From Planctomycetota bacterium (GTDB lineage Bacteria > Planctomycetota > UBA1135 > GCA-002686595): DNA of 64,000 nt. Both the position numbers and the translations under genes were made by a program. Location of the stretch: positions 106,151 to 170,150 of the forward strand of contig JABACD010000012.1 of NCBI GenBank assembly GCA_014237855.1, given 5' to 3'. Shown one piece after another: positions 18,271-25,963 of the stretch. The notes under the pieces are model-generated. The model saw only the letters and a list, made by a program, of their open reading frames with translations, searched no databases and was not told the origin of the DNA. The number at the start of each line of letters is the position of its first letter. The stretch's first letter is position 1.

Positions 18271-19302
18271 TCAATCCAGCTTGATTCCGGCCGCAATGAG
18301 GTCTTTTTGGGGCTGCGCGATCCACTCCTCGCCATGGACTTCCAGGAGCTTCTGGAACTCGTCGATGACATCGGGGTCAAAGGCCTTGGCTCGGTACTCG
18401 GCGAAGAAGCTCTGGGTCTTCTCGAGCTCCCAGACTGGCTTGTAGGAGCGCCGGGTCGACAGGCTGTCGAAGACCTCCACGACCCCAAGAATCCGGCCTG
18501 GCAGCGAAATCTCCTCGGCCTTGAGTTTCCGAGGGTAACCCTCGCCGTCCCAGCGCTCGTGGTGCTCGGCCACGTAGGTGCAGACTTCCTTGAGATGAGG
18601 ATGGGCACCGAGCTTCTCGGCCCCCAGGGCCGGGTGTCGCTGAACCTCTCGGTACTCCTCGGGGGTCAGCTTGCCCTTCTTGGTCAGGAAGCCGAGATCG
18701 TCCAGGTAGATCTTGCCGTAGTCATGGGCGATCGCCCCGAGCTCCAGCCGCTCCATCGTGTAGGGCTCGAGGCCAAATTTCTCCCCGAGGATCTTGCAGT
18801 AGCGCCGGGTGCGCTCCGCGTGCCCAGCTGTGTAGGGGTCGACGCGCTCGATCGTGCTCGAGACCATCCCCGAGAGGATGTCCACGAGTTCGGCGAACTT
18901 GAGCCCCTGGTCACCCTGGGCGAGCTGGCGCTCTCGCAGGGCCTTGTGGACCATGGCAGCCAGGACAACCGGATCCACGGGCTTTTGAAGGTAGTCCATG
19001 GCCCCGCCCTTGATGGCCGAGACAGCGCTGTCGATGGCGGGATAGCCCGTCATCAGGATCACCACGGCATCAGGCTGCAGCTGCCGGCACGCGGCCAGGA
19101 CCTGGTTGCCCTCAGCTGCACCGTCGAAGACGACGTCGGTGACCACTGCGTCGAAGGTGATCGTCTCCAGCATCCGAATTGCCTCAGATGCCGTATGGCA
19201 GAGGCTGATGCGGAAGCCCTGGGTCTCCAGGACGGCTCCCATCAAATCGATGGTGGCGCGCTCGTCGTCGACGAGCAGGACATTGGGTCGTTGATCGCTC
19301 AT
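18271..19302 (-). CDS. HD-GYP response regulator (RpfG-like)
   Basis: Two-component output protein, 343 residues from ATG 19302. Residues 1-125 are a receiver domain with the acidic pair VDDE (11-14), phosphorylatable Asp56 in VVTDVVF, and KP after MDYLQ. The C-terminal half is an HD-GYP phosphodiesterase domain: TAGHAERTRRYC, the metal-binding AHDYGK, HP, EHHERWDGEGYP (the GYP motif) and a later D near FDSLSTRRSYK. The expected role is degrading cyclic di-GMP in response to a sensor kinase, but no kinase lies next to it. A GTG or TTG further upstream would overlap the divergent RluA-type gene region and adds nothing conserved. Confidence 0.92.
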   Translation of the reverse strand: MSDQRPNVLLVDDERATIDLMGAVLETQGFRISLCHTASEAIRMLETITFDAVVTDVVFDGAAEGNQVLAACRQLQPDAVVILMTGYPAIDSAVSAIKGGAMDYLQKPVDPVVLAAMVHKALRERQLAQGDQGLKFAELVDILSGMVSSTIERVDPYTAGHAERTRRYCKILGEKFGLEPYTMERLELGAIAHDYGKIYLDDLGFLTKKGKLTPEEYREVQRHPALGAEKLGAHPHLKEVCTYVAEHHERWDGEGYPRKLKAEEISLPGRILGVVEVFDSLSTRRSYKPVWELEKTQSFFAEYRAKAFDPDVIDEFQKLLEVHGEEWIAQPQKDLIAAGIKLD

Positions 19303-19395
19303 GGCTCTACCAGGGAGATGTGATGATCTACCTTGTACCAATCGAGACAGGGAGGGGGAAGAGCGCCCCGCCGACTGGATCGCTATCCTGTGGGC

Positions 19396-20361
19396 ATGAA
19401 GAGCGAGGCGAATCAGAATGGATGGAGGGTCTCAGCGGAGGATGAGGGCGAGCGTCTGGACAGATTCCTCGTTCCGCGCCTGGGGGAGTGGTCGCGGTCG
19501 AAGCTACAGGGCTTTATCAAGGAGGGCCGGGTCCGGATCGACGGAATTGAGCAGCGCAAGGTGGGCACCATCCTGATTGCAGGGGCAGTCGTGGCCGCGG
19601 ATTTGCCCGAGCGTCACCCCAAGGCGAGTCCGGAGCAGGCACGACGGGAGCTGGAGGTGCTGCATGAGGACGAGGACCTGCTGGTCGTGAACAAGCCGGC
19701 AGGACTCCTGACTCACCGGAGGGAGGCGGGGCTGGAGCTCTCCCTGGCCGAGCTGGCCCTCGCCCACTGCGGTGAACTTCCCTCGCCCCAGGGCGAAGAT
19801 CGCCCCGGCATCGTGCACCGGCTGGATCGCGAGACGAGTGGAGTGATCGTTCTGGCCAAGAACGTGGCCTCGGTCGAGGGATTGATGAAGCAGTTTCGAG
19901 GGAGGGAGGTCAAGAAGACCTACGCGGTGCTCGTCTCCGGGAAGCCCCGGTTCAAGTCGGACTGGATCGAGGACCCCCTGGGCAGGGATCCGCGCCGGCC
20001 GGATAGGATCAGCGTGCTGGCGGAGGAGGACGGGGGACGGGCCGCGTCGACCTACTACGAGGTGCAGGAGTTACTGGGAGGCTTCACCTTCATGCACTGC
20101 ATGCCCAGGACTGGCCGCACCCACCAGATCAGGGTTCACATGAACGTGGCTGGGATGGATGTGCTGGGGGACAAGACCTACTGGCTGCGTAACTCGCGGA
20201 ATCCAAGACTCCCCGCGACAGCACCCAGGGCCCAGCGGCAGATGCTCCATGCGATGAAGCTGGAGCTGCTTCATCCGCGAACACGCGAGAGCATGGGATT
20301 CGTTGCGCCGCTCCCCGACGACTTTCAAGGCTTGCTGGACTGGCTCCGGCTACACCCCTGA
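19396..20361 (+). CDS. RluA-family 23S rRNA pseudouridine synthase
   Basis: Isomerises specific uridines in RNA, most likely 23S rRNA as in RluC/RluD. An N-terminal S4 RNA-binding domain (about 15-75, EGERLDRFLVPRL and LQGFIKEGRVRIDG) precedes the catalytic domain with the invariant HRLDRETSGVIVLAKN (catalytic Asp) and the closing motif TGRTHQIRVH. ATG 19396 gives 321 residues; an earlier in-frame start at 19333 would overlap the divergent HD-GYP gene's leader. It is convergent with the lipoate/octanoate transferase gene, with only 11 bases between stops. RluC versus RluD cannot be decided here. Confidence 0.93.
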   Translation: MKSEANQNGWRVSAEDEGERLDRFLVPRLGEWSRSKLQGFIKEGRVRIDGIEQRKVGTILIAGAVVAADLPERHPKASPEQARRELEVLHEDEDLLVVNKPAGLLTHRREAGLELSLAELALAHCGELPSPQGEDRPGIVHRLDRETSGVIVLAKNVASVEGLMKQFRGREVKKTYAVLVSGKPRFKSDWIEDPLGRDPRRPDRISVLAEEDGGRAASTYYEVQELLGGFTFMHCMPRTGRTHQIRVHMNVAGMDVLGDKTYWLRNSRNPRLPATAPRAQRQMLHAMKLELLHPRTRESMGFVAPLPDDFQGLLDWLRLHP

Positions 20362-20372
20362 GAGGGAGCTGC

Positions 20373-21104
20373 CTAGCGCCGCCTGACGAATTCCGGATCC
20401 AGGTAGCGAGACCCGAGCACGTGCGCATGATGGCGTTCCGCTGGCGTGGGCACGGCAATCTCGAACTGCATTTCTAGCTGCTCTGCAAAGGCATGGCGGA
20501 CCGCCTCAGCCACCTTGGATGGGTCAATCTTGCCCGCAATCTGTCCCACGGTGGCGATCTCTCCTTCGAGCGGGGTGGTTCCCAGCTTGATCGAGCCGTG
20601 GTGAAGCACACGCCCATTCTTGCGCCGCTGGGCGGAGCCCACGCCCTTCCTCGCTCCCCAGACAAGGTCCTCGCAGCTCGACTTGTGGAAGCACATGCCG
20701 GTGTCATCACGCTCCGAGTCGAGCACGGTGTCCCTGCCACGAATCGTGGCCTCGACACCAAACGTCGCCAGGGCCTGGGCAATGGCTGCATGGATTCGCT
20801 GGTAGGACTCACCGAGCTTGCCCGCGAAGACCGGATGAGAGTCATCGGCCGTCAGCGAGTAGGTCAGCTCGTTCACGTGGTGGATGGCGCCACCCCCTGT
20901 GATGCGGCGGACCACTGCTCCGGCGCTCGATGTTCCCGCGACTCCCTCGTACTTCTGGAAGTAGCCCAGGGACAGGGTGTCCGGCTTCCAGGAGTAGAAG
21001 CGAGCCGTTGGCTCGGCCTCCAGATCCTCCAGCAGGGCCTCGTCCAGGCCCATGTTGAAGGAGGGAGGCGCCCCCCAGGTGGTGATGGAGCGCCAGAGGC
21101 CCAT
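20373..21104 (-). CDS. Lipoate-protein ligase / LipM-type octanoyltransferase
   Basis: Member of the biotin/lipoate A/B transferase family, 243 residues. The ligand-binding RRITGGGAIHHVNELTYS and GSAQRRKNGRVLHHGSI motifs are clear, and a Cys in DTGMCF sits where LipM-type octanoyltransferases carry their catalytic cysteine. Its stop-to-start spacing from gcvPB is 5 bases, making it the last gene of the glycine cleavage operon. The obvious job is attaching an octanoyl or lipoyl group to the GcvH Lys. Whether it uses free lipoate with ATP or an octanoyl-ACP donor cannot be decided from sequence alone. Confidence 0.87.
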   Translation of the reverse strand: MGLWRSITTWGAPPSFNMGLDEALLEDLEAEPTARFYSWKPDTLSLGYFQKYEGVAGTSSAGAVVRRITGGGAIHHVNELTYSLTADDSHPVFAGKLGESYQRIHAAIAQALATFGVEATIRGRDTVLDSERDDTGMCFHKSSCEDLVWGARKGVGSAQRRKNGRVLHHGSIKLGTTPLEGEIATVGQIAGKIDPSKVAEAVRHAFAEQLEMQFEIAVPTPAERHHAHVLGSRYLDPEFVRRR

Positions 21105-21109
21105 GGTCT

Positions 21110-22564
21110 CTAGCTGCTAGATGCGTACCGCAGGACCGGCTGCTTGACTGCGCGCGCCTCGTCGAGCCGACCCACCGGCGTTGTGACCGGGGCCGCGTGG
21201 AGCTTCTCCGGGTTGTTCTTCGCTTCGTCCGCGATCAGGAGCATGTCCGCAATGAAGGCGTCGAGGGTGGCCTTGGACTCGGTCTCAGTCGGCTCGATCA
21301 TCATCGCCTCAGAGACGACCAGCGGGAAGTAGATCGTCATCGGGTGGTAGCCCAGGTCGATCAGCCGCTTGGCAACGTCGAGAGCGTGGATCCCATGCTC
21401 CCTCTGCTTGCGGTTGTTACAGACGAACTCGTGCATGCACATGCGGTCGTAGGGAACGTGATAGGCATCACTCAGCTGGGTGCGCAGGTAATTGGCGTTC
21501 AGCACTGCGTTCTCTGCAACCCGGCGAATTCCCTCGGCTCCAAGGCGCCGCATGTAGGAGTAGGCACGTGCAAGGACCCCGAAGTTTCCGGCCCAACCAC
21601 GAAGCATCCCGATTGATCTTGGACTGTCGTAGTCGAGTCGCAGGCCGTTCTCTTCTTCCACCACTCTGGGGGAGGGCAGATAGCTCTCGAGGGCCTCCGT
21701 CACGCAGATCGGTCCGGCTCCAGGCCCGCCACCTCCATGGGGTGTGGAGAAGGTCTTGTGGAGGTTGATGTGCATCATGTCCACGCCGAAGTCTGCGGGG
21801 CGAGCGATGCCCATGATGGCATTGAGGTTGGCACCATCCATGTAGACCAGGCCACCTGCGGCATGGACCATCTCGCTGATCTTGGCGATGTTGGTCTCGA
21901 AGAGGCCAAGCGTGCTGGGATTGGTGATCATCAGCACTGCCGTGTCCTCTCCGAGCTTGGAGGAGAGGTCCTCCAGATCGACCAGTCCATCCTCACCGGA
22001 CTTGATCTCAACAGCCTCCAGGCCCGCGATGACTGCAGAGGCGGGGTTCGTTCCGTGGGCCGAGTCGGGGATGAGGACCTTGGTGCGCTGGCTCTGGCCG
22101 CTGGCATGGAAGTGTGCATGAGCCACGAGGAGTGCAGTCAGCTCGCCCTGGGCACCTGCTGCAGGGTGGAGCGTGACTCCCGGGAGGCCGGTGATCGCAG
22201 CCAGACCATCAGCGAGGGTCTTCATGATTCTCAGGGCGCCCTGGACACGTCCGTCATCCTCAGCCGGGTGCAGGTCTGCCAGGCCCGGATTCTGCACGAT
22301 GGCCTCGTTCGTCAGCGGGTTGTACTTCATCGTGCACGAACCCAGCGGGTAGAAGCTGTCGGTGATCGAGATGTTCTTCTTCGACAGCAGCACGTAGTGT
22401 CGCACGAGGTCCAGCTCACCGATCTCGGGCAGCATCGGGGCCTTCTGGCGCAGGGAGCCAGCGGGAAGTGCCGAGAGGTCAGCAGGGGGTACGTCGAGCT
22501 TGCCCAGGCGGAGTGTGCGGCTGCCTCGTGTTGACTTCTCGAAGAGTAGCTTGTCCTTGTTCAT
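21110..22564 (-). CDS. gcvPB: Glycine dehydrogenase (decarboxylating) subunit 2
   Basis: Catalytic PLP-binding half of a split P-protein; with subunit 1 it decarboxylates glycine and passes the aminomethyl group to lipoylated GcvH. The 484-residue protein has SFYPLGSCTMKYNP, HPAAGAQGE, DSAHGTNPASA and the PLP lysine in HINLHKTFSTPHGGGGPGAG. Many bacteria fuse the two halves; here they are separate genes 17 bases apart. Fourth gene of the riboswitch-controlled operon. Confidence 0.96.
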   Translation of the reverse strand: MNKDKLLFEKSTRGSRTLRLGKLDVPPADLSALPAGSLRQKAPMLPEIGELDLVRHYVLLSKKNISITDSFYPLGSCTMKYNPLTNEAIVQNPGLADLHPAEDDGRVQGALRIMKTLADGLAAITGLPGVTLHPAAGAQGELTALLVAHAHFHASGQSQRTKVLIPDSAHGTNPASAVIAGLEAVEIKSGEDGLVDLEDLSSKLGEDTAVLMITNPSTLGLFETNIAKISEMVHAAGGLVYMDGANLNAIMGIARPADFGVDMMHINLHKTFSTPHGGGGPGAGPICVTEALESYLPSPRVVEEENGLRLDYDSPRSIGMLRGWAGNFGVLARAYSYMRRLGAEGIRRVAENAVLNANYLRTQLSDAYHVPYDRMCMHEFVCNNRKQREHGIHALDVAKRLIDLGYHPMTIYFPLVVSEAMMIEPTETESKATLDAFIADMLLIADEAKNNPEKLHAAPVTTPVGRLDEARAVKQPVLRYASSS

Positions 22565-22581
22565 GTTCGAGTCTCCGAGTG

Positions 22582-23940
22582 TCAGGCAACCGGGATAGCG
22601 GTGGCGATATTCGAGAGCGTGCTCACGAGCCGGTCGATCTGTTCACGGGTGGTGAGCTCCGTGAAGGCCAGCAGCAACGCATTGTCTCCAAGCTCCGGGT
22701 ACCAGCTGGAGAGATCCAGGCCGCCGATCATGCCGGAGCTGTCAATGGCTCGATTGACCTCGGCCGCTGGGATCGGGCAGCGCAGCACGAACTCGTTGAA
22801 GTGGCTGGACTCGCCAAAGATCAGCTCGAAATTGGCCAGAGATGAGAGGGCCTTGGATGCGTACTGCGCCTTGGCGAGGCTGTGGTTGGCGACCTCGGCG
22901 AGGCCATCGGGCCCTGCAGCGGCCATGTAGATGGCGCCTCGCAGGGCGATCAGCGCGTTGTTGGTGCAGATGTTGCTCGAGGCCTTCTCACGGCGGATGT
23001 GCTGCTCGCGGGCCTGGAAGGTGAGCGCGAAGCCGCGTCTTCCCTGGCTGTCGACGGTCTCACCGACGATTCGACCAGGCATCTTGCGGACATGCTTCTG
23101 CGCGCAGGCGAAGAGTCCGAAGGAGGGGCCGCCAAATGCCGGCGCTGTCCCCAGGCACTGGCCGTCCCCAACGGCGATGTCGAAGCCGGCCTCGCCGGGG
23201 CTCTTCAGGATACCCAGAGAGGTCGGGTAGCAGCTACAGATGGATATGCCACCAGCCTCCTTGGTCTTCGCGGCAATGCCGTCCAGATCCTCGATGACTC
23301 CCAGGGTGTTGGGGTTCTGGACGAGGACGGAGCAGGTCTGATCATCCAGCAGGCCCTCAAGGTTGGTGGTGCCGTCGCTTCCCAGCGGCGCCTCCACAAC
23401 CTCGAGCTCGCTCCAGCGCAGGTAGGTCTCGAGGGTACGCCGTGTGTGCGGGTGTACGCCGCGCGAGACCACGACCTTCTTGCGCTTCCGAACCAGGTTG
23501 CACGCCATGATCACTGCCTCCGTTGCTGCACTGCAACCGTCATACATGGAGGCATTGGCGATCTCCATTCCCATGAGTTCCGCGACCATGGTCTGGAACT
23601 CGAAGAACACAGTCAGCGTTCCCTGGCTCCCCTCGGGCTGGTAGGGAGTGTAGGCAGTGACGAACTCATGCCGTGACTGGAGGGAGTCGACCACCGTCGG
23701 AATGAAGTGGCGGTACATCCCTGCCCCCAGAAAGCAGCCCTTCTCCATCGAGGAGTTCCAGGAGGCCAACTCGGCCACTTCGGCGCGAAGCTCGTTCTCC
23801 GAAAGGCCAGCATCGATTGGAAGGCTACCCTTGAGCCGCAGCTCGGCAGGGATCTGCTCAAACAGGTCTTCGACTTTCTGGACGCCGATGGCCGCAAGCA
23901 TCTCGGCTCTGTCGGAATCGGTATTCTGGATGAAGGGCAT
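22582..23940 (-). CDS. gcvPA: Glycine dehydrogenase (decarboxylating) subunit 1
   Basis: N-terminal half of the split P-protein, 452 residues, opening with MPFIQNTDSDRAEMLAAIG, the usual start of this subunit. Recognisable motifs are FLGAGMYRHFIPTVVDSL, TAYTPYQPEGSQGTL, NASMYDGCSAATEA, and RREKASSNICTNNAL towards the C-terminus. It has the aminotransferase-like fold but not the PLP lysine, which is in subunit 2. It lies 39 bases downstream of gcvH in the same transcript. Confidence 0.96.
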   Translation of the reverse strand: MPFIQNTDSDRAEMLAAIGVQKVEDLFEQIPAELRLKGSLPIDAGLSENELRAEVAELASWNSSMEKGCFLGAGMYRHFIPTVVDSLQSRHEFVTAYTPYQPEGSQGTLTVFFEFQTMVAELMGMEIANASMYDGCSAATEAVIMACNLVRKRKKVVVSRGVHPHTRRTLETYLRWSELEVVEAPLGSDGTTNLEGLLDDQTCSVLVQNPNTLGVIEDLDGIAAKTKEAGGISICSCYPTSLGILKSPGEAGFDIAVGDGQCLGTAPAFGGPSFGLFACAQKHVRKMPGRIVGETVDSQGRRGFALTFQAREQHIRREKASSNICTNNALIALRGAIYMAAAGPDGLAEVANHSLAKAQYASKALSSLANFELIFGESSHFNEFVLRCPIPAAEVNRAIDSSGMIGGLDLSSWYPELGDNALLLAFTELTTREQIDRLVSTLSNIATAIPVA

Positions 23941-23979
23941 GGTCGAAACGGAGTCGTTGGGATGGTGAGGAGTGCGGGG

Positions 23980-24375
23980 TCAGCTCTGCTTGGCCAGAAT
24001 TTCCTCATAGGCAGCGGCACTCAGGAGCTTGCCCGTGTCCTTGTTGGAGAGCTTGATCTTGATCATCCAGCCGCGCTCCCAGGGATCCTCAGCGACGATC
24101 TCGAGATGGTCCTCGATGGCGGTGTTCACCTCCGAGACTTCGCCTGCGAGGGGGGTGTTGAGATCGGCGACGGCCTTGACGGACTCGATTTCTCCAAAGG
24201 TCTCGCCGTTCTCGAGCACTCGGCCGACTTCGGGGAGGTCGCAATAGACGAGGTCGCCCTCGTTGCCACTGGAGAGTTCTTCAACGGCGAAGTCGGTGAT
24301 GCCGATGATGCCGGTTTCTCCGGAGATCTTGATCCATTCGTGAGAGGACAGGTAGTGTCGATCGTCGGGTCGCAT
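23980..24375 (-). CDS. gcvH: Glycine cleavage system H protein
   Basis: Lipoyl carrier protein of the glycine cleavage system, 131 residues, normal length. The lipoylated Lys is Lys67 in GEIESVKAVADL; the hammerhead lipoyl fold is framed by GITDFAVEELSSGNEGDLVYCDLP upstream and NTPLAGEVSEVN downstream, with W in PWERGWMIKI near the end. It sits 90 bases after gcvT. Lipoylation probably comes from the transferase at the end of the operon. Confidence 0.97.
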   Translation of the reverse strand: MRPDDRHYLSSHEWIKISGETGIIGITDFAVEELSSGNEGDLVYCDLPEVGRVLENGETFGEIESVKAVADLNTPLAGEVSEVNTAIEDHLEIVAEDPWERGWMIKIKLSNKDTGKLLSAAAYEEILAKQS

Positions 24376-24465
24376 GCTTCTTGGCGGACTCTTCGTGTCC
24401 GCCTGGGGCTGAGATTCGTGGAGATGGTGATTTCGAACCAGGAAGTGCCGAATCGATTGATGGCG

Positions 24466-25563
24466 CTACTTCCTCGTGCGTGAGTAGAAGGGTAGAGGGC
24501 GAAGTTCGACTGCCTGGCGCTTGCCACGTATGTCCATGTCGAGTTCGAGGCTCATGACGGCCAGTTCGACCGGAATGTAGCCAGTGCCAATGTTCGTCTC
24601 GAGGGTGGGGGAGACCGCACCAGAGCAGACCTCGCCGACCTTTTCTTCACCCCGATAGAGCTGGTAACCCTGGCGCGGAACGCGCTTTCCCGCCGTCGTG
24701 AAGCCGACGAGCTTGCGCCTGGGCTGCTGTCTGATCGCTTCCAGCGCGCCGCGGCCAACCCAGTCTCCCTTCTCCTCAGCAAAGGAGATGGCAAAGCCCA
24801 GGTCAGCCTCGACCGGGTTGTGCTGCTCATCGATCTCATGACCATAGAGAGGCATACCAGCCTCCAGTCGCAGGGTGTCCCTCGCAGCCAGGCCGATTGG
24901 CTTCACGCCGGCCTCAGAGCCGGCCTCCAGCAGGGCGTTCCAGATGGAGCCAGCGTCTTCGTTGGGGAAGTAGAGCTCGAAGCCATTCTCCCCGGTGTAG
25001 CCCGTGCGGCTGATCCGTGTGTTCTCGAGACCACAGACCGTGCCGAAGGTGAACTTGTAGTAGCCGAGCTTCTCGAGATCGCAGTCGCTGGTGACTCCGC
25101 AGAGGACCTCGAGGGCGTGGGGGCCTTGCAGTGCGATCATCGTCTCACGGTCAGTCCGGTGGTCGATCTGCACATCAAATCCAGCCTTCCGCGACTCCAT
25201 CCAGCCAAGCACGGCATCGGTGTTGGAGGCGTTGACCACCAGGTAGATGTCATCCTCTCCTCGATAGACGAGGAGGTCGTCGATCGGGTTGCCGTCCTCC
25301 TTGCAGAAGAGGGTGTAGCGAATTGAATTGACCGGGATGCGGTCCACGTAGTTGGTAGCGATCGAGTCGAGGAAGCGCACGGTATCCGGGCCCTGCACCG
25401 AGAGTCTTCCCATGTGCCCAAGATCGAACAGTCCTGCCTTCGTGCGCACCCGCGTGGCCTCTTCCAGGATTGGGCCGTACTGCACGGGCATGTGCCAACC
25501 GCCAAAATCGACCATCTTGGCACCGGACTGCTCGTGGACGTCGTGGAGAGGTGTCTGTTTCAT
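24466..25563 (-). CDS. gcvT: Glycine cleavage system T protein (aminomethyltransferase)
   Basis: Transfers the one-carbon unit from aminomethyl-GcvH to tetrahydrofolate, releasing ammonia. 365 residues. The conserved opening TPLHDVHEQSGAKMVDFGGWHMPVQY and LFDLGHMGRLSVQGPD, then RTGYTGENGFELY and the C-terminal domain with GKRVPRQGYQLY, are all present. First gene of the operon. Its ATG is 50 bases after the riboswitch terminator, with only a weak ribosome-binding site, which fits control by premature termination upstream and not by strong translation initiation. Confidence 0.97.
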   Translation of the reverse strand: MKQTPLHDVHEQSGAKMVDFGGWHMPVQYGPILEEATRVRTKAGLFDLGHMGRLSVQGPDTVRFLDSIATNYVDRIPVNSIRYTLFCKEDGNPIDDLLVYRGEDDIYLVVNASNTDAVLGWMESRKAGFDVQIDHRTDRETMIALQGPHALEVLCGVTSDCDLEKLGYYKFTFGTVCGLENTRISRTGYTGENGFELYFPNEDAGSIWNALLEAGSEAGVKPIGLAARDTLRLEAGMPLYGHEIDEQHNPVEADLGFAISFAEEKGDWVGRGALEAIRQQPRRKLVGFTTAGKRVPRQGYQLYRGEEKVGEVCSGAVSPTLETNIGTGYIPVELAVMSLELDMDIRGKRQAVELRPLPFYSRTRK

Positions 25564-25613
25564 TACGTGGGAAGGTGCGGACCCGCAGGGCGAGGGTGGT
25601 GGGGTCGCCGGAT

Positions 25614-25652
25614 GAAAAAAAGGGCGCCTCAGCCCAATGGCCAGCGGCGCCC
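25614..25652 (-). terminator. Intrinsic terminator of the glycine riboswitch
   Basis: On the minus strand GGGCGCC (25652-25646) pairs with GGCGCCC (25628-25622), and seven U residues follow (25621-25615). It lies between the aptamer and gcvT, so it is the natural expression platform: readthrough when glycine is bound. A second hairpin, CCGCCC/GGGCGG at 25666-25679, sits between aptamer and terminator. Confidence 0.85.
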
Positions 25653-25696
25653 CTGTTCGTCATATCCGCCCGAGGGCGGCAGTTCAGGAGTGGATC

Positions 25697-25793
25697 AGAC
25701 CTGGGTCCTGGTGCCTGAGAGATTCGTTCGATGGCTCGAACTTGCCCCTTCGGCGTCCGGCGGGCGTGGCCCCCGGAACTCTCCCGCAGGTCT
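25697..25793 (-). promoter_or_regulatory. Glycine riboswitch, single aptamer
   Basis: The minus strand shows the aptamer landmarks in order: GGAGAG (25784-25779), CGCCGAAGGGGCAA, GAAUCUCUCAGGCA and AGGACC. A perfect seven-base P1 stem closes it: AGACCTG (25793-25787) with CAGGTCT (25703-25697). Only one aptamer is present, followed directly by a terminator hairpin. It precedes gcvT, and glycine cleavage operons are the classic target, where glycine binding turns expression on. Confidence 0.92.
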
Positions 25794-25809
25794 GCGGTAT
25801 TCCGAGGGC

Positions 25810-25838
25810 AGAATAGTCCATTCCGGCCTGGGGGCCAA
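25810..25838 (-). promoter_or_regulatory. Probable sigma-70-type promoter of the gcv operon
   Basis: TTGGCC (25838-25833) and TATTCT (25815-25810) are separated by exactly 17 bases. Transcription would start near 25803, about ten bases before the riboswitch P1 stem, which is the expected geometry. The hexamers match consensus only partly (TTGACA, TATAAT). Confidence 0.55.
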
Positions 25839-25963
25839 GGCTTGAGGGGCCTGGGGCCCTGATTCTCGAGCCACCGGCGCCCCATGATGGATCACGGAGT
25901 AGGTTTGAGTTGGAGACTACCGGCCCCAGCTCCATTTTCGCTGAAATCCATCATCCCTATTAT

